Of a DNA stretch of 40,173 bases, positions 7,952-16,743 are shown piece after piece (position 1 is the first letter of the stretch; the number at the start of each line of letters is the position of its first letter). Source of the stretch: an uncultured Ruminococcus sp. (GTDB lineage: Bacteria > Bacillota > Clostridia > Oscillospirales > Acutalibacteraceae); the NCBI GenBank assembly GCA_902800005.1, contig CADCCP010000008.1, positions 1-40,173 on the forward strand. Direction: 5' to 3'. The translations under genes and the position numbers were made by a program. The notes beneath the pieces are model-generated. The model saw only the letters and a list, made by a program, of their open reading frames with translations. It searched no databases and was not told where the DNA came from.

Positions 7952-9682
7952 GTGTCGGAGAGAAATGTTGACGAAAACGGGAATGTTTCCAACAGGTTCA
8001 AGTTGGCAATGGCATTCAATATATGGAGAGTGCTTGACAAGGGGACATTCGGAGATCAACTTGACTATATAAATAAAAATAAGTGGGTATTATTCACGCT
8101 CGTTATGACGAGTTACAGAAAACAGGTATTTGCACATAAGAAGCCTGCACAGGAAGTCGTGAATGAGATAGCGTGGGCAACGGGATATATAGTACCGCCC
8201 GACATGAATTTCAGATACAGCGGATATGATGTAAGTGTTACAAGGCATCCCATGAAAGACAGGTATCTTATCACGCCGAGCATACTCAAAAATTCCATAG
8301 ACACGGATATTGCCTACGATGAGGGGGAAGAAGGCTCTGTATTGTATGAATTAAGGCAGTTGCCGTTTTCATGCTGGCTCAATTTAAAGGACACCATCAA
8401 GAAGTATAACAGGACTTGGGATGAGGATATAAGGACAAATTTATATAGCTGGATGGGAAAGGGTTATGAATATGTGCTTGATTTTTACAGTTATGTGAAT
8501 GTATGTGCCTATCACCGTATGTCAACAGCAGAATTGCGTGATGTTTGGGAGCGTTACATGAAGTCGGCTGTACAGCAGCCGCTCGTGTACATAGCAAAGG
8601 ATTTTCCCGAATACCGCCCTTTCTGGCAGGCATGGTACAATGAACTGTACCGCTATGCATATGAGATGATGGATCTTGCGGAGGAGTCGTTTCAATGGGA
8701 CTCAGCCAAAACGCAGGAAAGAAAAAATATGCTTGTGAGCAGCGGAATGTGGGCAGACTTTCCGAGCAGCAAAGGAAGCACATCTGTCAATAAGAATGAT
8801 ATATTCACGGACAGCATTAATTTTGCGGAGAAGTGGCTTGAAAAGCCTGTTGAACGGTCGGACAAGATACCTGAGTTTCACGGATTCTTCACCGGCAGGG
8901 ACAGGGATAAGGCTATACAGCAGATGAACAGTACGTCACCTGCACAGCAGGCAAATAATATTTCCATTGATGAAATAAGGGATATGATAGAGATAACCCG
9001 CACAGAAAGCCCTGAAGAAGAACTCATGGACACAGACAGGGAGATAAGAGAGGAGAATCTTGCTGTTCCGGAACAGAAAAAAACATCTTTCATGGATACG
9101 CTCAGAAATTGGTTTGCGTGGAAGCCGAAAGAGGAAGAACCTGTACAGGAAGAAGAACCGCCTGAGATAAGACGTAAAAATAAATATTTGGAAGTGCTGA
9201 ATCAGAGTGCGGAAAATCCTGTTTTCAGAGGAGAGATAGAGGTCACAAAGGAGCATATCGAGCAGATACAGACTCGTTTGCAAAAGCTGAATGACATTCT
9301 GTCGAGTCACTTCAAGCCCCATGAAATGACATATAAGAGATTTAAACATATCATTGAAGATGCGGCAACAAGGTTTTATGCGAATGTCAAAACGATGGTC
9401 AAGAGGATAAATATATTTGATGAAAAGGATTATTTCAGGGTATCTGACAGGAATGTGAATATGTCTGTATCGGCAAGGCAGGAACGTCTGAAAATATATA
9501 CCGAGCATATCAACTATGTAAAAAAGATAGTTGAGGCAAATGAAAATATCATAAGCAAGTTGGATATGCTTTTGCTGGAACTGACAAAGTTAGATGATTT
9601 CAGTGAAGAAGCCCTTAACAACAATGCAGCGATAAATGAACTGAATGACCTCATAGACCAAACGAAATTTTACAAGCAGTAA
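7952..9682 (+). CDS. Protein of unknown function, last gene of the AAA+ cluster
   Basis: A 576-residue protein I do not recognise. The GTG at 7952 is preferred because GGGGGTG lies 5 nt upstream; an in-frame TTG at 7916 has no ribosome binding site. The N-terminal half (about 1-290) is a globular, aromatic-rich domain. The middle (about 330-430) is acidic and probably disordered, with a run rich in Glu and Pro. The C-terminal 150 residues (from about 425) are a helical bundle or coiled coil. There is no signal peptide or membrane span. The gene ends the cluster: a hairpin and a heptad array follow, and the next gene converges from the other strand. Confidence 0.8.
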   Translation: MSERNVDENGNVSNRFKLAMAFNIWRVLDKGTFGDQLDYINKNKWVLFTLVMTSYRKQVFAHKKPAQEVVNEIAWATGYIVPPDMNFRYSGYDVSVTRHPMKDRYLITPSILKNSIDTDIAYDEGEEGSVLYELRQLPFSCWLNLKDTIKKYNRTWDEDIRTNLYSWMGKGYEYVLDFYSYVNVCAYHRMSTAELRDVWERYMKSAVQQPLVYIAKDFPEYRPFWQAWYNELYRYAYEMMDLAEESFQWDSAKTQERKNMLVSSGMWADFPSSKGSTSVNKNDIFTDSINFAEKWLEKPVERSDKIPEFHGFFTGRDRDKAIQQMNSTSPAQQANNISIDEIRDMIEITRTESPEEELMDTDREIREENLAVPEQKKTSFMDTLRNWFAWKPKEEEPVQEEEPPEIRRKNKYLEVLNQSAENPVFRGEIEVTKEHIEQIQTRLQKLNDILSSHFKPHEMTYKRFKHIIEDAATRFYANVKTMVKRINIFDEKDYFRVSDRNVNMSVSARQERLKIYTEHINYVKKIVEANENIISKLDMLLLELTKLDDFSEEALNNNAAINELNDLIDQTKFYKQ

Positions 9683-9716
9683 AAAAACGGGGAGTGAAAA
9701 ATATCTCACTCTCCGT
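9681..9716 (-). terminator. Intrinsic terminator for pfkA (may also stop the AAA+ cluster)
   Basis: An 11-bp stem (9687-9697 with 9706-9716, one G-U pair) around an 8-nt loop. Read on the minus strand it is followed by seven U (9681-9687), as expected for the end of the pfkA transcript. On the plus strand it lies directly after the stop of the last cluster gene but lacks a good U tract. Confidence 0.8.
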
Positions 9717-9742
9717 AAATTTATATCTGACGTTTTTCCTTA

Positions 9743-9840
9743 ATTGCACATTGCACATTGCACATTGCACATTGCACATTGTACATTGCACATTGCACAT
9801 TGTACATTGCACATTGTACATTGTACATTGTACATTGTAT
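9743..9840 (-). repeat. Heptad array A6, 14 copies after pfkA
   Basis: Fourteen perfect-period 7-bp units on the plus strand (ATTGCAC or ATTGTAC, last unit ATTGTAT) with only C/T variation at one position. Read with pfkA the unit is TGTACAA or TGTGCAA. The array begins in the TAA stop codon of pfkA and fills most of the gap to the terminator. It is the longest array in the window and matches the array after lepA in unit and orientation. Confidence 0.95.
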
Positions 9841-10922
9841 TACTCGTCGCCGAAACTTATGCCGATACTTTTAGCGGATTTAATAACGGGGCTGTCAACG
9901 GGTACTTCTTTAAGTTTACCTGCAACTTCTTTGAGGGGTACAGGTACGATTTCACCATTTACCATGCCTGTCATATAGCCGTATTTTCCGTCAATGATGA
10001 ACTTGGCTGCAGCCGCTCCGAAACGTGTGGTAATGAATCTGTCGTAAGCATCGGGACTTCCGCCTCTCTGGAAATGTCCGGGTACTGTGACACGAGTTTC
10101 CTGACCGGTAGCCTCTTCGATCTCATGTGCAATTTTGTAGGAGATCGACGGATACATCAGATTTGCAATAGCTTCTTTTCTTTTCTTCTTGGGGAGCTTT
10201 GCAACATCTTCTTCAATAGCACCCTCTGCAACGGCAAGGATAGAGAAAGTCTTTCCCTCTTTGGTACGCTTTTTGATGCAGTTGATGACGTTCTTTATTT
10301 TGTAGGGGATCTCGGGGATAAGGATAACATCTGCACCGCCTGCAACGCCTGCATAAAGAGTAAGCCAACCTGCTTTATGTCCCATACACTCGACTATAAA
10401 TACACGACCGTGTGAAGTAGCGGTAGTGTGTATGCAGTCTATGACGTTTGTAGCGATGTCAACGGCACTCTGAAAACCGAAGGTCACATCTGTACCCCAG
10501 ATGTCGTTGTCGATGGTCTTTGGCATACTGACGACATTCAAGCCTTCTTCCGAAAGCATATTTGCACTCTTGTGAGTACCGTTTCCGCCGAGTACGACAA
10601 GGCAGTCAAGTTTCATTTCATTGTAGTGTTTCTTCATTTCAGCGACCTTGTCAATGCTTGTTTCGTCATCAATGACACGCATGAGTTTGAACGGCTGTCT
10701 TGAAGTACCGAGAATAGTTCCGCCGACCGTGAGGATACCCGAAAAATCTTCGGGTTTCATAAGGCGGTATTCACCGTGAATGAGACCTCTGTAACCGTCA
10801 ATAATGCCGTAAATTTCAACATTATTTCCGTAATGCTCATACAATCCCTTTGCAAGACCTCTGATAGCGGAGTTCAATCCCTGACAATCACCGCCGCTGG
10901 TAAGTATTCCGACTCTTTTCAA
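9840..10922 (-). CDS. pfkA: 6-phosphofructokinase, mixed-type active site
   Basis: A 360-residue phosphofructokinase that phosphorylates fructose 6-phosphate to the 1,6-bisphosphate in glycolysis. Visible motifs are GILTSGGDCQGLN (5-17), GGTILGTSR (68-75), GGNGT (112-116) and PKTIDND (134-140). In the classical ATP enzyme of E. coli the two nucleotide-specificity positions are Gly104 and Gly124; PPi enzymes have Asp and Lys. This protein has Gly115 and Lys135, the combination found in the ATP-using actinomycete-type group. It also has Asn114 where E. coli has Asp103. The phosphoryl donor therefore cannot be settled by reading. The start is a TTG at 10922 with AGGAGT upstream. A sigma-A promoter precedes it. 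Confidence 0.93.
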   Translation of the reverse strand: MKRVGILTSGGDCQGLNSAIRGLAKGLYEHYGNNVEIYGIIDGYRGLIHGEYRLMKPEDFSGILTVGGTILGTSRQPFKLMRVIDDETSIDKVAEMKKHYNEMKLDCLVVLGGNGTHKSANMLSEEGLNVVSMPKTIDNDIWGTDVTFGFQSAVDIATNVIDCIHTTATSHGRVFIVECMGHKAGWLTLYAGVAGGADVILIPEIPYKIKNVINCIKKRTKEGKTFSILAVAEGAIEEDVAKLPKKKRKEAIANLMYPSISYKIAHEIEEATGQETRVTVPGHFQRGGSPDAYDRFITTRFGAAAAKFIIDGKYGYMTGMVNGEIVPVPLKEVAGKLKEVPVDSPVIKSAKSIGISFGDE

Positions 10923-10961
10923 TTTTTATGCACTCCTTTTCTGAAAGTATATCTGAGAACA

Positions 10962-10990
10962 ATTTTACAACATTTTTAATAGATTTACAA
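10962..10990 (-). promoter_or_regulatory. Predicted sigma-A promoter of pfkA
   Basis: On the minus strand TTGTAA (10985-10990), a 17-nt spacer, then TAAAAT (10962-10967), about 40 nt before the TTG start. Confidence 0.6.
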
Positions 10991-11010
10991 TATAATATTG
11001 AAAAAAATTG

Positions 11011-13215
11011 TCATAAATTTTCATCATAATTTTCCTTGAAGTTCTCACTCGTAAGCGGAACGAAAAGTTGTTCTTCATTGACAGTGCTGACTTTTTCGGA
11101 AAGGGCTTTTTTAGCCATTTCCGAAAATTCTCTCTGAGAGTTATGGACTTTCTTTCCACGCCTGTCAAGCAGTTCATAAGTCGTATCCGATTTTTGTATC
11201 CTTGTATTGAGGACATCTTTTTTGAGGGTTTCGACTATTTTGAAAGAACGCTCGATAAGGTCTTTGTCTTGTATGGGGAAAACAAGTTCTACACGTTTAT
11301 CCAGATTTCTTTGCATCCAGTCGGCAGAACCCATATATATTTCGGGTTGACCGCCGTTTTCAAAAATGAAGATACGGCTGTGTTCAAGGAGCTGTCCGAC
11401 AATGCTGTGAACTTCGATGTTATCACTTATGCCCTTTATATTCGGGACAAGGCAGCATATCCCACGCACTATAAGGGTTATTTTAACGCCTGCCTGAGAT
11501 GCTTTATAAAGCAGACCGATGATAGCGGGATCGACAAGAGAATTTATCTTTGCGGTAATGCCCGACGGCAAGCCGTTTTGTGCATTTTCAGTTTCACGTT
11601 TTATCATTTCTTCAAAGAAAGTACGCAAGCCTGTAGGAGCGACTTTCATTTTGTGATAGACAGGCGGAGTGGAATAGCCCGTTATGACATTGAAAAGGGA
11701 AGAGGCATCTTCACCGAATTTTTCATCACAGGTGAACATACCTATGTCGGTGTAGAAACGGGCGGTAATATCATTGTAATTGCCTGTACCCATGTGAAGA
11801 TAACGTCTGATACCGTCCTGTTCACGCCTGACCACAAGCAGTATCTTACAGTGTGTTTTCAAGCCTGCCAGACCGTAGATGACATGACAGCCTGCTTTTT
11901 CAAGTTTTTTTGCCCAGCCGATATTGTTTTCTTCATCAAAACGTGCTTTGAGTTCGACTAAAACGGTGACTTGCTTACCGTTTTCGGCGGCTTTTATGAG
12001 AGCGGCAACGATAGGTGAATTGCCGCTGACACGGTAGAGAGTTTGCTTTATTGCAAGGACATCTTTATCATTTGCAGCCTGATTGACGAATTTTATGACA
12101 GATTCAAAGCTCTCATAAGGGTGATGTACCATTCTGTCCTTTTCACGGATAGCTTCAAATATATCATCATAGCCGAAGAAGTCGGCAGGCGGATTGACAG
12201 GTGTGATGGGCTTGAACTTGAAGTCATCGGGAATATTGGCGATACCTGCAAATTTGTTGAGGAATGTCAGATCGAGAGGTCCGGATACTTCATTTATTAC
12301 CATATCTTCGACTTTCAGCATATCAGTGAGGAATTTTTTAAGTGCTTCATCACACTTTGAAGTGATCTCCAATCTTACGGGATCGCCACGCTGACGTTTT
12401 TTAAGAGAGTGTTCTATCTCGACAAGAAGGTCATCTGCATCTTCGTCAATGTCAAGGTCTGAGTCCCTTGTGATACGAAAAGGGCAGAAAGCCTGTATTT
12501 CATAGAGTTCAAAGAGTTCCGACAGGTGACTGATTATGATGTCTTCGAGCATGACAAAAGCCCTTCCGTTGTCGGACGGAACTTCGATGAACCTGTCGAG
12601 GATAGAAGGAACTTGCACGACTGCAAAAATATCCTCACCGTCATTGTTGACAAGTCTTATGGCGATATTCAGACTTCTGTTTGCAAGCAGGGGAAACGGT
12701 CTTGATGTATCGACAGCGAGGGGTGTCAGCACCGGAAAGACACATTTATGGAAATATTCGTCAATTTTTTGTTTTTGAGTTTTGTTAAGTTCCTTTGTTT
12801 TGAGAAAGCGGAGCTTGCATTTTTTGAGTGCAGGCATAACGGAGCGGTGCAGACAGGAATACTGTTTTTTGACGAAGCGTTGTATTTTGGCAGTAAGTTC
12901 GGGGAAAAGTTGTGCACAGGTCATTCCTGAAGCGTCTTTGTCATCGGCTTTTGAGTGCATTTTATCCATGACACCCGCCACTCTCACCATGAAAAATTCA
13001 TCTAAATTTGATTCGGTGATGGAGAGGAATTTTGCCCGTTCCATTATTGGATTTTCCTTTTCAAAAGCCTCTTCAAGCACACGGCTGTTAAAGTCGAGCC
13101 AACTCAGTTCCCTGTTGAGATAGGGGAGATCGGGCTGTGATGCAAGCACGGGAACAGACTTGGATCTTTTGGAAGTTTTTTTTGTTTTTTGGTCGTCTTT
13201 TTTCTTTTCACTCAA
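11011..13215 (-). CDS. ppk1: Polyphosphate kinase 1
   Basis: A 734-residue PPK1 that reversibly makes polyphosphate from ATP. A Lys-rich N-terminal tail of about 25 residues precedes the typical domain start YLNRELSWLDFNSRVLEEA and the ITESNLDEFFMVRVAGV helix. The two catalytic-region histidines are His455 (in LKTHCKILLV) and His474 (in YLHMGTGNYN), matching the phosphorylated His and its partner in E. coli. SADWMQRNLDKRVELVFPI lies near the C-terminus. The start is TTG at 13215 behind AAAGGTGA. It has its own strong promoter and lies upstream of, and in the same direction as, pfkA, which has a separate promoter. Confidence 0.95.
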   Translation of the reverse strand: MSEKKKDDQKTKKTSKRSKSVPVLASQPDLPYLNRELSWLDFNSRVLEEAFEKENPIMERAKFLSITESNLDEFFMVRVAGVMDKMHSKADDKDASGMTCAQLFPELTAKIQRFVKKQYSCLHRSVMPALKKCKLRFLKTKELNKTQKQKIDEYFHKCVFPVLTPLAVDTSRPFPLLANRSLNIAIRLVNNDGEDIFAVVQVPSILDRFIEVPSDNGRAFVMLEDIIISHLSELFELYEIQAFCPFRITRDSDLDIDEDADDLLVEIEHSLKKRQRGDPVRLEITSKCDEALKKFLTDMLKVEDMVINEVSGPLDLTFLNKFAGIANIPDDFKFKPITPVNPPADFFGYDDIFEAIREKDRMVHHPYESFESVIKFVNQAANDKDVLAIKQTLYRVSGNSPIVAALIKAAENGKQVTVLVELKARFDEENNIGWAKKLEKAGCHVIYGLAGLKTHCKILLVVRREQDGIRRYLHMGTGNYNDITARFYTDIGMFTCDEKFGEDASSLFNVITGYSTPPVYHKMKVAPTGLRTFFEEMIKRETENAQNGLPSGITAKINSLVDPAIIGLLYKASQAGVKITLIVRGICCLVPNIKGISDNIEVHSIVGQLLEHSRIFIFENGGQPEIYMGSADWMQRNLDKRVELVFPIQDKDLIERSFKIVETLKKDVLNTRIQKSDTTYELLDRRGKKVHNSQREFSEMAKKALSEKVSTVNEEQLFVPLTSENFKENYDENL

Positions 13216-13264
13216 AATATATCACCTTTCTTTTTTTGACAAAGTATCTTGTTCGTTGCACATA

Positions 13265-13293
13265 ATTATAACAAATATTTTTTGAATTATCAA
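13265..13293 (-). promoter_or_regulatory. Predicted sigma-A promoter of ppk1
   Basis: TTGATA (13288-13293), 17-nt spacer, TATAAT (13265-13270) with a TG one base before the -10 element (extended -10). It lies about 50 nt before the ppk1 start. Confidence 0.75.
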
Positions 13294-13326
13294 GATTTTA
13301 TGTCGAATTTGTTCAGAATTTGCATG

Positions 13327-13361
13327 AAAAAGGGGATAAAGCATTGTTTCAGCTTTATCCC
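13327..13361 (-). terminator. Intrinsic terminator after dnaJ
   Basis: A 10-bp perfect stem (13333-13342 with 13352-13361) with a 9-nt loop. On the minus strand it is followed by a U-rich tract (13327-13331). It starts 8 nt after the dnaJ stop. Confidence 0.85.
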
Positions 13362-13368
13362 GTGTGGT

Positions 13369-14514
13369 TCAGTTAAAGAGATTTTTGACTTTATCGAAGA
13401 AGCTTGTGCTTTTCTGATAGTTGTTGGATTGGCAGAGGGAGTCGAAATTCTGCAAAGCTTTTTTCTGTTCGTTGTTGAGGTTGCGGGGAACTTCGATGGT
13501 GACTTTGACATACTGGTCACCTCTGCCTTTGGAGTTGAGGTGTTGGATACCCTTGCCCTTGAGTTTAAAGACATCACCGGGCTGAGTGCCGGCATGGACG
13601 TTGTAGCTGACCTTGCCGTCGAGGGTGGGGACGATAACTTCATGACCGAGAGCAGCCTGAGTGAATGTCAAGGGTATCTCGCACCATACATCATCACCCT
13701 TGCGTTCAAAGATGTCATGACGTTTGACATTGATGTAAACATGGAGATCACCTGAAGGACCGCCATTATAACCGCTGTTTCCGTGACCGCTGATATTGAG
13801 TATCTGATCCTGACCGATACCGGCGGGGACGGTGACGGTAACTGTTTTTGTTATTTTAGTTCTGCCGGCTCCGGAGCATTTTTTGCAGGGAGTTTCGATT
13901 ATCTTGCCCTTGCCACGACATCTGTCGCAGGTCTGGGTGGTCTGGACGACACCGAAGGGGGTACGCTTGTTGACAGTAGCCTGACCTTTACCGTTGCAGA
14001 CGGGGCAGGTCTTGAGGTCTGTACCCTTTTCCGCACCTGTACCGTTGCATTCCTTGCAGGTGTCGACAATATCATACTGTATTTCTTTTTTACAGCCCTT
14101 TGCCGCTTCTTCAAAAGTGATGGTAACAGATGTTTCCACATCTGAGCCTTTACGGGGAGCGTTTCTGTTTCTGGAGCTGCTGCCGCCGAAGCCGCCGAAA
14201 AAGCTGTTGAAAATATCATTGAGGTCAATATCCTGTGCAAACGGATTACCGCCGCCATAGGCTGCCGAGCCTGCACCGTAGTTGGGATCAACGCCTGCGA
14301 AGCCGAATTTATCGTATCTTGCACGTTTTTCCTTGTCGGACAGCACTTCATAGGCTTCATTGACTTCCTTGAATTTGGCTTCCGCCTCTTTATCGTTGGG
14401 ATGAAGGTCAGGGTGATAGAGTTTTGCCTGTTTTCTGAAAGCCTTTTTCAGATCATCATCGGAAACACCCTTTTCTACCCCAAGCACCTCATAATAATCT
14501 CTTTTGTCTGCCAT
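13369..14514 (-). CDS. dnaJ: Chaperone protein DnaJ (Hsp40)
   Basis: A 381-residue type I DnaJ, the co-chaperone that stimulates DnaK ATPase and delivers substrates. The J domain (about 1-70) has YYEVLGV and the HPD motif in YHPDLHP. A Gly/Phe-rich linker follows. The zinc-binding region has four CxxCxGxG repeats: [24 protein letters not shown] and CKKCSGAG. The C-terminal substrate-binding domains are complete. The start is ATG 14514 behind GGGGG. It has its own promoter and is separated from dnaK by a terminator and a transposon-end remnant. It is therefore probably not strictly co-transcribed with the CIRCE-controlled genes. Confidence 0.97.
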   Translation of the reverse strand: MADKRDYYEVLGVEKGVSDDDLKKAFRKQAKLYHPDLHPNDKEAEAKFKEVNEAYEVLSDKEKRARYDKFGFAGVDPNYGAGSAAYGGGNPFAQDIDLNDIFNSFFGGFGGSSSRNRNAPRKGSDVETSVTITFEEAAKGCKKEIQYDIVDTCKECNGTGAEKGTDLKTCPVCNGKGQATVNKRTPFGVVQTTQTCDRCRGKGKIIETPCKKCSGAGRTKITKTVTVTVPAGIGQDQILNISGHGNSGYNGGPSGDLHVYINVKRHDIFERKGDDVWCEIPLTFTQAALGHEVIVPTLDGKVSYNVHAGTQPGDVFKLKGKGIQHLNSKGRGDQYVKVTIEVPRNLNNEQKKALQNFDSLCQSNNYQKSTSFFDKVKNLFN

Positions 14515-14563
14515 ACCAATTCCCCCAAAGGATCAATAATTAATAATTTTTCTATTCGATTAT

Positions 14564-14592
14564 AATATAATACATTACGGCATGATTTGCAA
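14564..14592 (-). promoter_or_regulatory. Predicted sigma-A promoter of dnaJ
   Basis: TTGCAA (14587-14592), 17-nt spacer, TATATT (14564-14569); a second TATAAT-like box overlaps. No CIRCE operator is visible here, unlike upstream of hrcA. Confidence 0.6.
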
Positions 14593-14664
14593 GAATAAAT
14601 TTGTTTCGATCCACGCACAGCACTGATCCCTGCTGCCGATTTTATTATAGCATTATCACGTTTG

Positions 14665-14735
14665 GTTTGTCAATGACAAACAGCATAGGGAGCAATTCAT
14701 CCCACGTCTGAAGAGGCGGGGGAATTCTCGCTTGT
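14665..14735 (+). mobile_element. Remnant of an IS200/IS605-type right end (possible omega-RNA-like scaffold)
   Basis: A large imperfect hairpin at 14690-14730: GAG and AATTC on the left pair with GAATT and CTC on the right. They enclose an inner stem CCCACGTCT / AGGCGGGGG around the loop GAAG (one mismatch, one G-U). The layout GCAATTCATC-stem-GAATTCTCGC is typical of right ends and guide-RNA scaffolds of tnpB-bearing IS200/IS605 elements. A second 7-bp hairpin (14665-14671 with 14675-14681) lies just before it. No tnpA or tnpB reading frame is present, so this is a solo end or a miniature derivative lying in the dnaK-dnaJ gap. Identification is by pattern memory only. Confidence 0.5.
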
Positions 14736-14742
14736 TAAGTTG

Positions 14743-14778
14743 AAAAAAGGGAAAACCCGATAATTGACAGGCTTTCCC
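14743..14778 (-). terminator. Intrinsic terminator after dnaK
   Basis: On the minus strand GGGAAAGCC (14778-14770) pairs with GGTTTTCCC (14757-14749), a 9-bp stem with one G-U pair, followed by six U (14743-14748). It is 28 nt past the dnaK stop. Confidence 0.8.
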
Positions 14779-14805
14779 GTATATTTCAAAAAGGTTTGTC
14801 AAATA

Positions 14806-15723
<918 letters not shown>

Positions 15724-16617
15724 TCAGTCTTTAAGAGCCTGACGTACAGGCCCCATAGTTTTTTCAACGAGGTCTGCGGTCAGTTCATTGAATTTTGCTC
15801 TTGTAAGAGTGTAGTCAAGGTGTTTCGGACCTGTTGCATCAGCAGTTATGAAAGGAATATTGATAGCGGCAGTTGTAATGCCGGAAAGTTCTATTTTAGC
15901 CTTTTCAGCTTCATCTTTAAGACGCTGCATAGCGGTCTTGTCGTTTGAGAGGTCAATGCCTGTATCACTCTTAAAGCTCTGTATGAGCCAGTCCATGATC
16001 TTCTGGTCGAAGTCATCACCGCCGAGATGGTTGTTACCGGCTGTTGCAAGAACTTCCTGAACGCCGTCGCCCATTTCGATTATGGATACATCGAATGTAC
16101 CGCCGCCCAAGTCGTAGACCATGACTTTCTGATCGTTTTCTTTATCGACACCGTAGGAAAGTGCGGCAGCAGTAGGCTCATTGATTATTCTCTTTACATC
16201 AAGACCGGCAATTTTGCCTGCATCTTTGGTAGCCTGTCTCTGAGCATCGGTGAAGTATGCGGGAACTGTGATGACAGCCTGTGTAACTGTTTCACCGAGA
16301 TATGCTTCTGCATCTTTTTTAAGTTTGCCGAGTATCATAGCGGAAATTTCCTGCGGAGTGTACTCTTTTCCGCTTATGTTTACTTTGTAGGAAGAACCCA
16401 TCTTTCTCTTTATAGAAGCGATCGTGTGGTCAGGATTGGAAACTGCCTGACGTTTAGCGACCTGTCCGACAAGTCTTTCGCCGTTCTTTGCAAATGCAAC
16501 AACAGAAGGAGTTGTTCTTGAACCTTCCGCATTTGCGATAACAACAGGCTCACCGCCTTCTATAACTGCTACACATGAATTAGTTGTACCCAAGTCAATA
16601 CCGATAGTCTTTGCCAT
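15724..16617 (-). CDS. dnaK: DnaK N-terminal fragment upstream of the TGA
   Basis: The first 297 residues of DnaK, ending at the premature TGA. It contains the phosphate-1 motif [28 protein letters not shown], the [11 protein letters not shown] segment and [12 protein letters not shown]. It stops just before the phosphate-2/adenosine region, so the ATPase domain is incomplete and no substrate-binding domain is made. Taken alone it should be inactive as a chaperone. Confidence 0.5.
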   Translation of the reverse strand: MAKTIGIDLGTTNSCVAVIEGGEPVVIANAEGSRTTPSVVAFAKNGERLVGQVAKRQAVSNPDHTIASIKRKMGSSYKVNISGKEYTPQEISAMILGKLKKDAEAYLGETVTQAVITVPAYFTDAQRQATKDAGKIAGLDVKRIINEPTAAALSYGVDKENDQKVMVYDLGGGTFDVSIIEMGDGVQEVLATAGNNHLGGDDFDQKIMDWLIQSFKSDTGIDLSNDKTAMQRLKDEAEKAKIELSGITTAAINIPFITADATGPKHLDYTLTRAKFNELTADLVEKTMGPVRQALKD

Positions 16618-16637
16618 AATAAATTACCTCCATTTTA

Positions 16638-16671
16638 CAATGCACAATGCATAATGCATAATGCATAATTA
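16638..16671 (-). repeat. Heptad array A3, upstream of dnaK
   Basis: Units ATGCACA then ATGCATA three times (16640-16667) followed by ATTATT. It is inverted relative to the array at 16711-16743, with about 29 of 33 positions complementary, and lies just upstream of the dnaK ribosome binding site. Confidence 0.85.
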
Positions 16672-16701
16672 TTTTAAAGTTTTTTGATTGTTAAATTCTG
16701 C

Positions 16702-16743
16702 CATAATGCACAATTATGAATTATGAATTATGCATTATGAATT
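16702..16743 (-). repeat. Heptad array A4, at the grpE stop codon
   Basis: Units on the plus strand TATGAAT, TATGAAT, TATGCAT, TATGAAT (16715-16742), with a partial unit in the opposite orientation at 16703-16714. The array encodes the last residues and TAA stop of grpE. With the array at 16638-16671 it forms an inverted pair around a spacer of about 35-45 bp that holds no gene. Confidence 0.85.

Noticed and set aside
9743..9840. CRISPR-like repeat array
   Set aside because: The units are 7 bp with no spacers between them and no cas genes nearby; this is a pure tandem heptad repeat.
9694..10415. Reading frames on the plus strand across the heptad array and into pfkA (repeating His-Cys-Thr-Leu peptides)
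   Set aside because: The repetitive peptide is just the translated repeat, and the rest is antisense to the well-supported pfkA gene.
15724..15726. Selenocysteine codon in dnaK
   Set aside because: No known DnaK uses selenocysteine here, and I see no convincing SECIS with the required distance and loop after the TGA. The small inverted repeat around it follows from ordinary Lys-Asp-x-Gly-Leu-Ser codons.
15724..15726. Genetic code in which TGA is a sense codon
   Set aside because: dnaJ, ppk1, hydF and other intact genes here end at TGA at the expected length.
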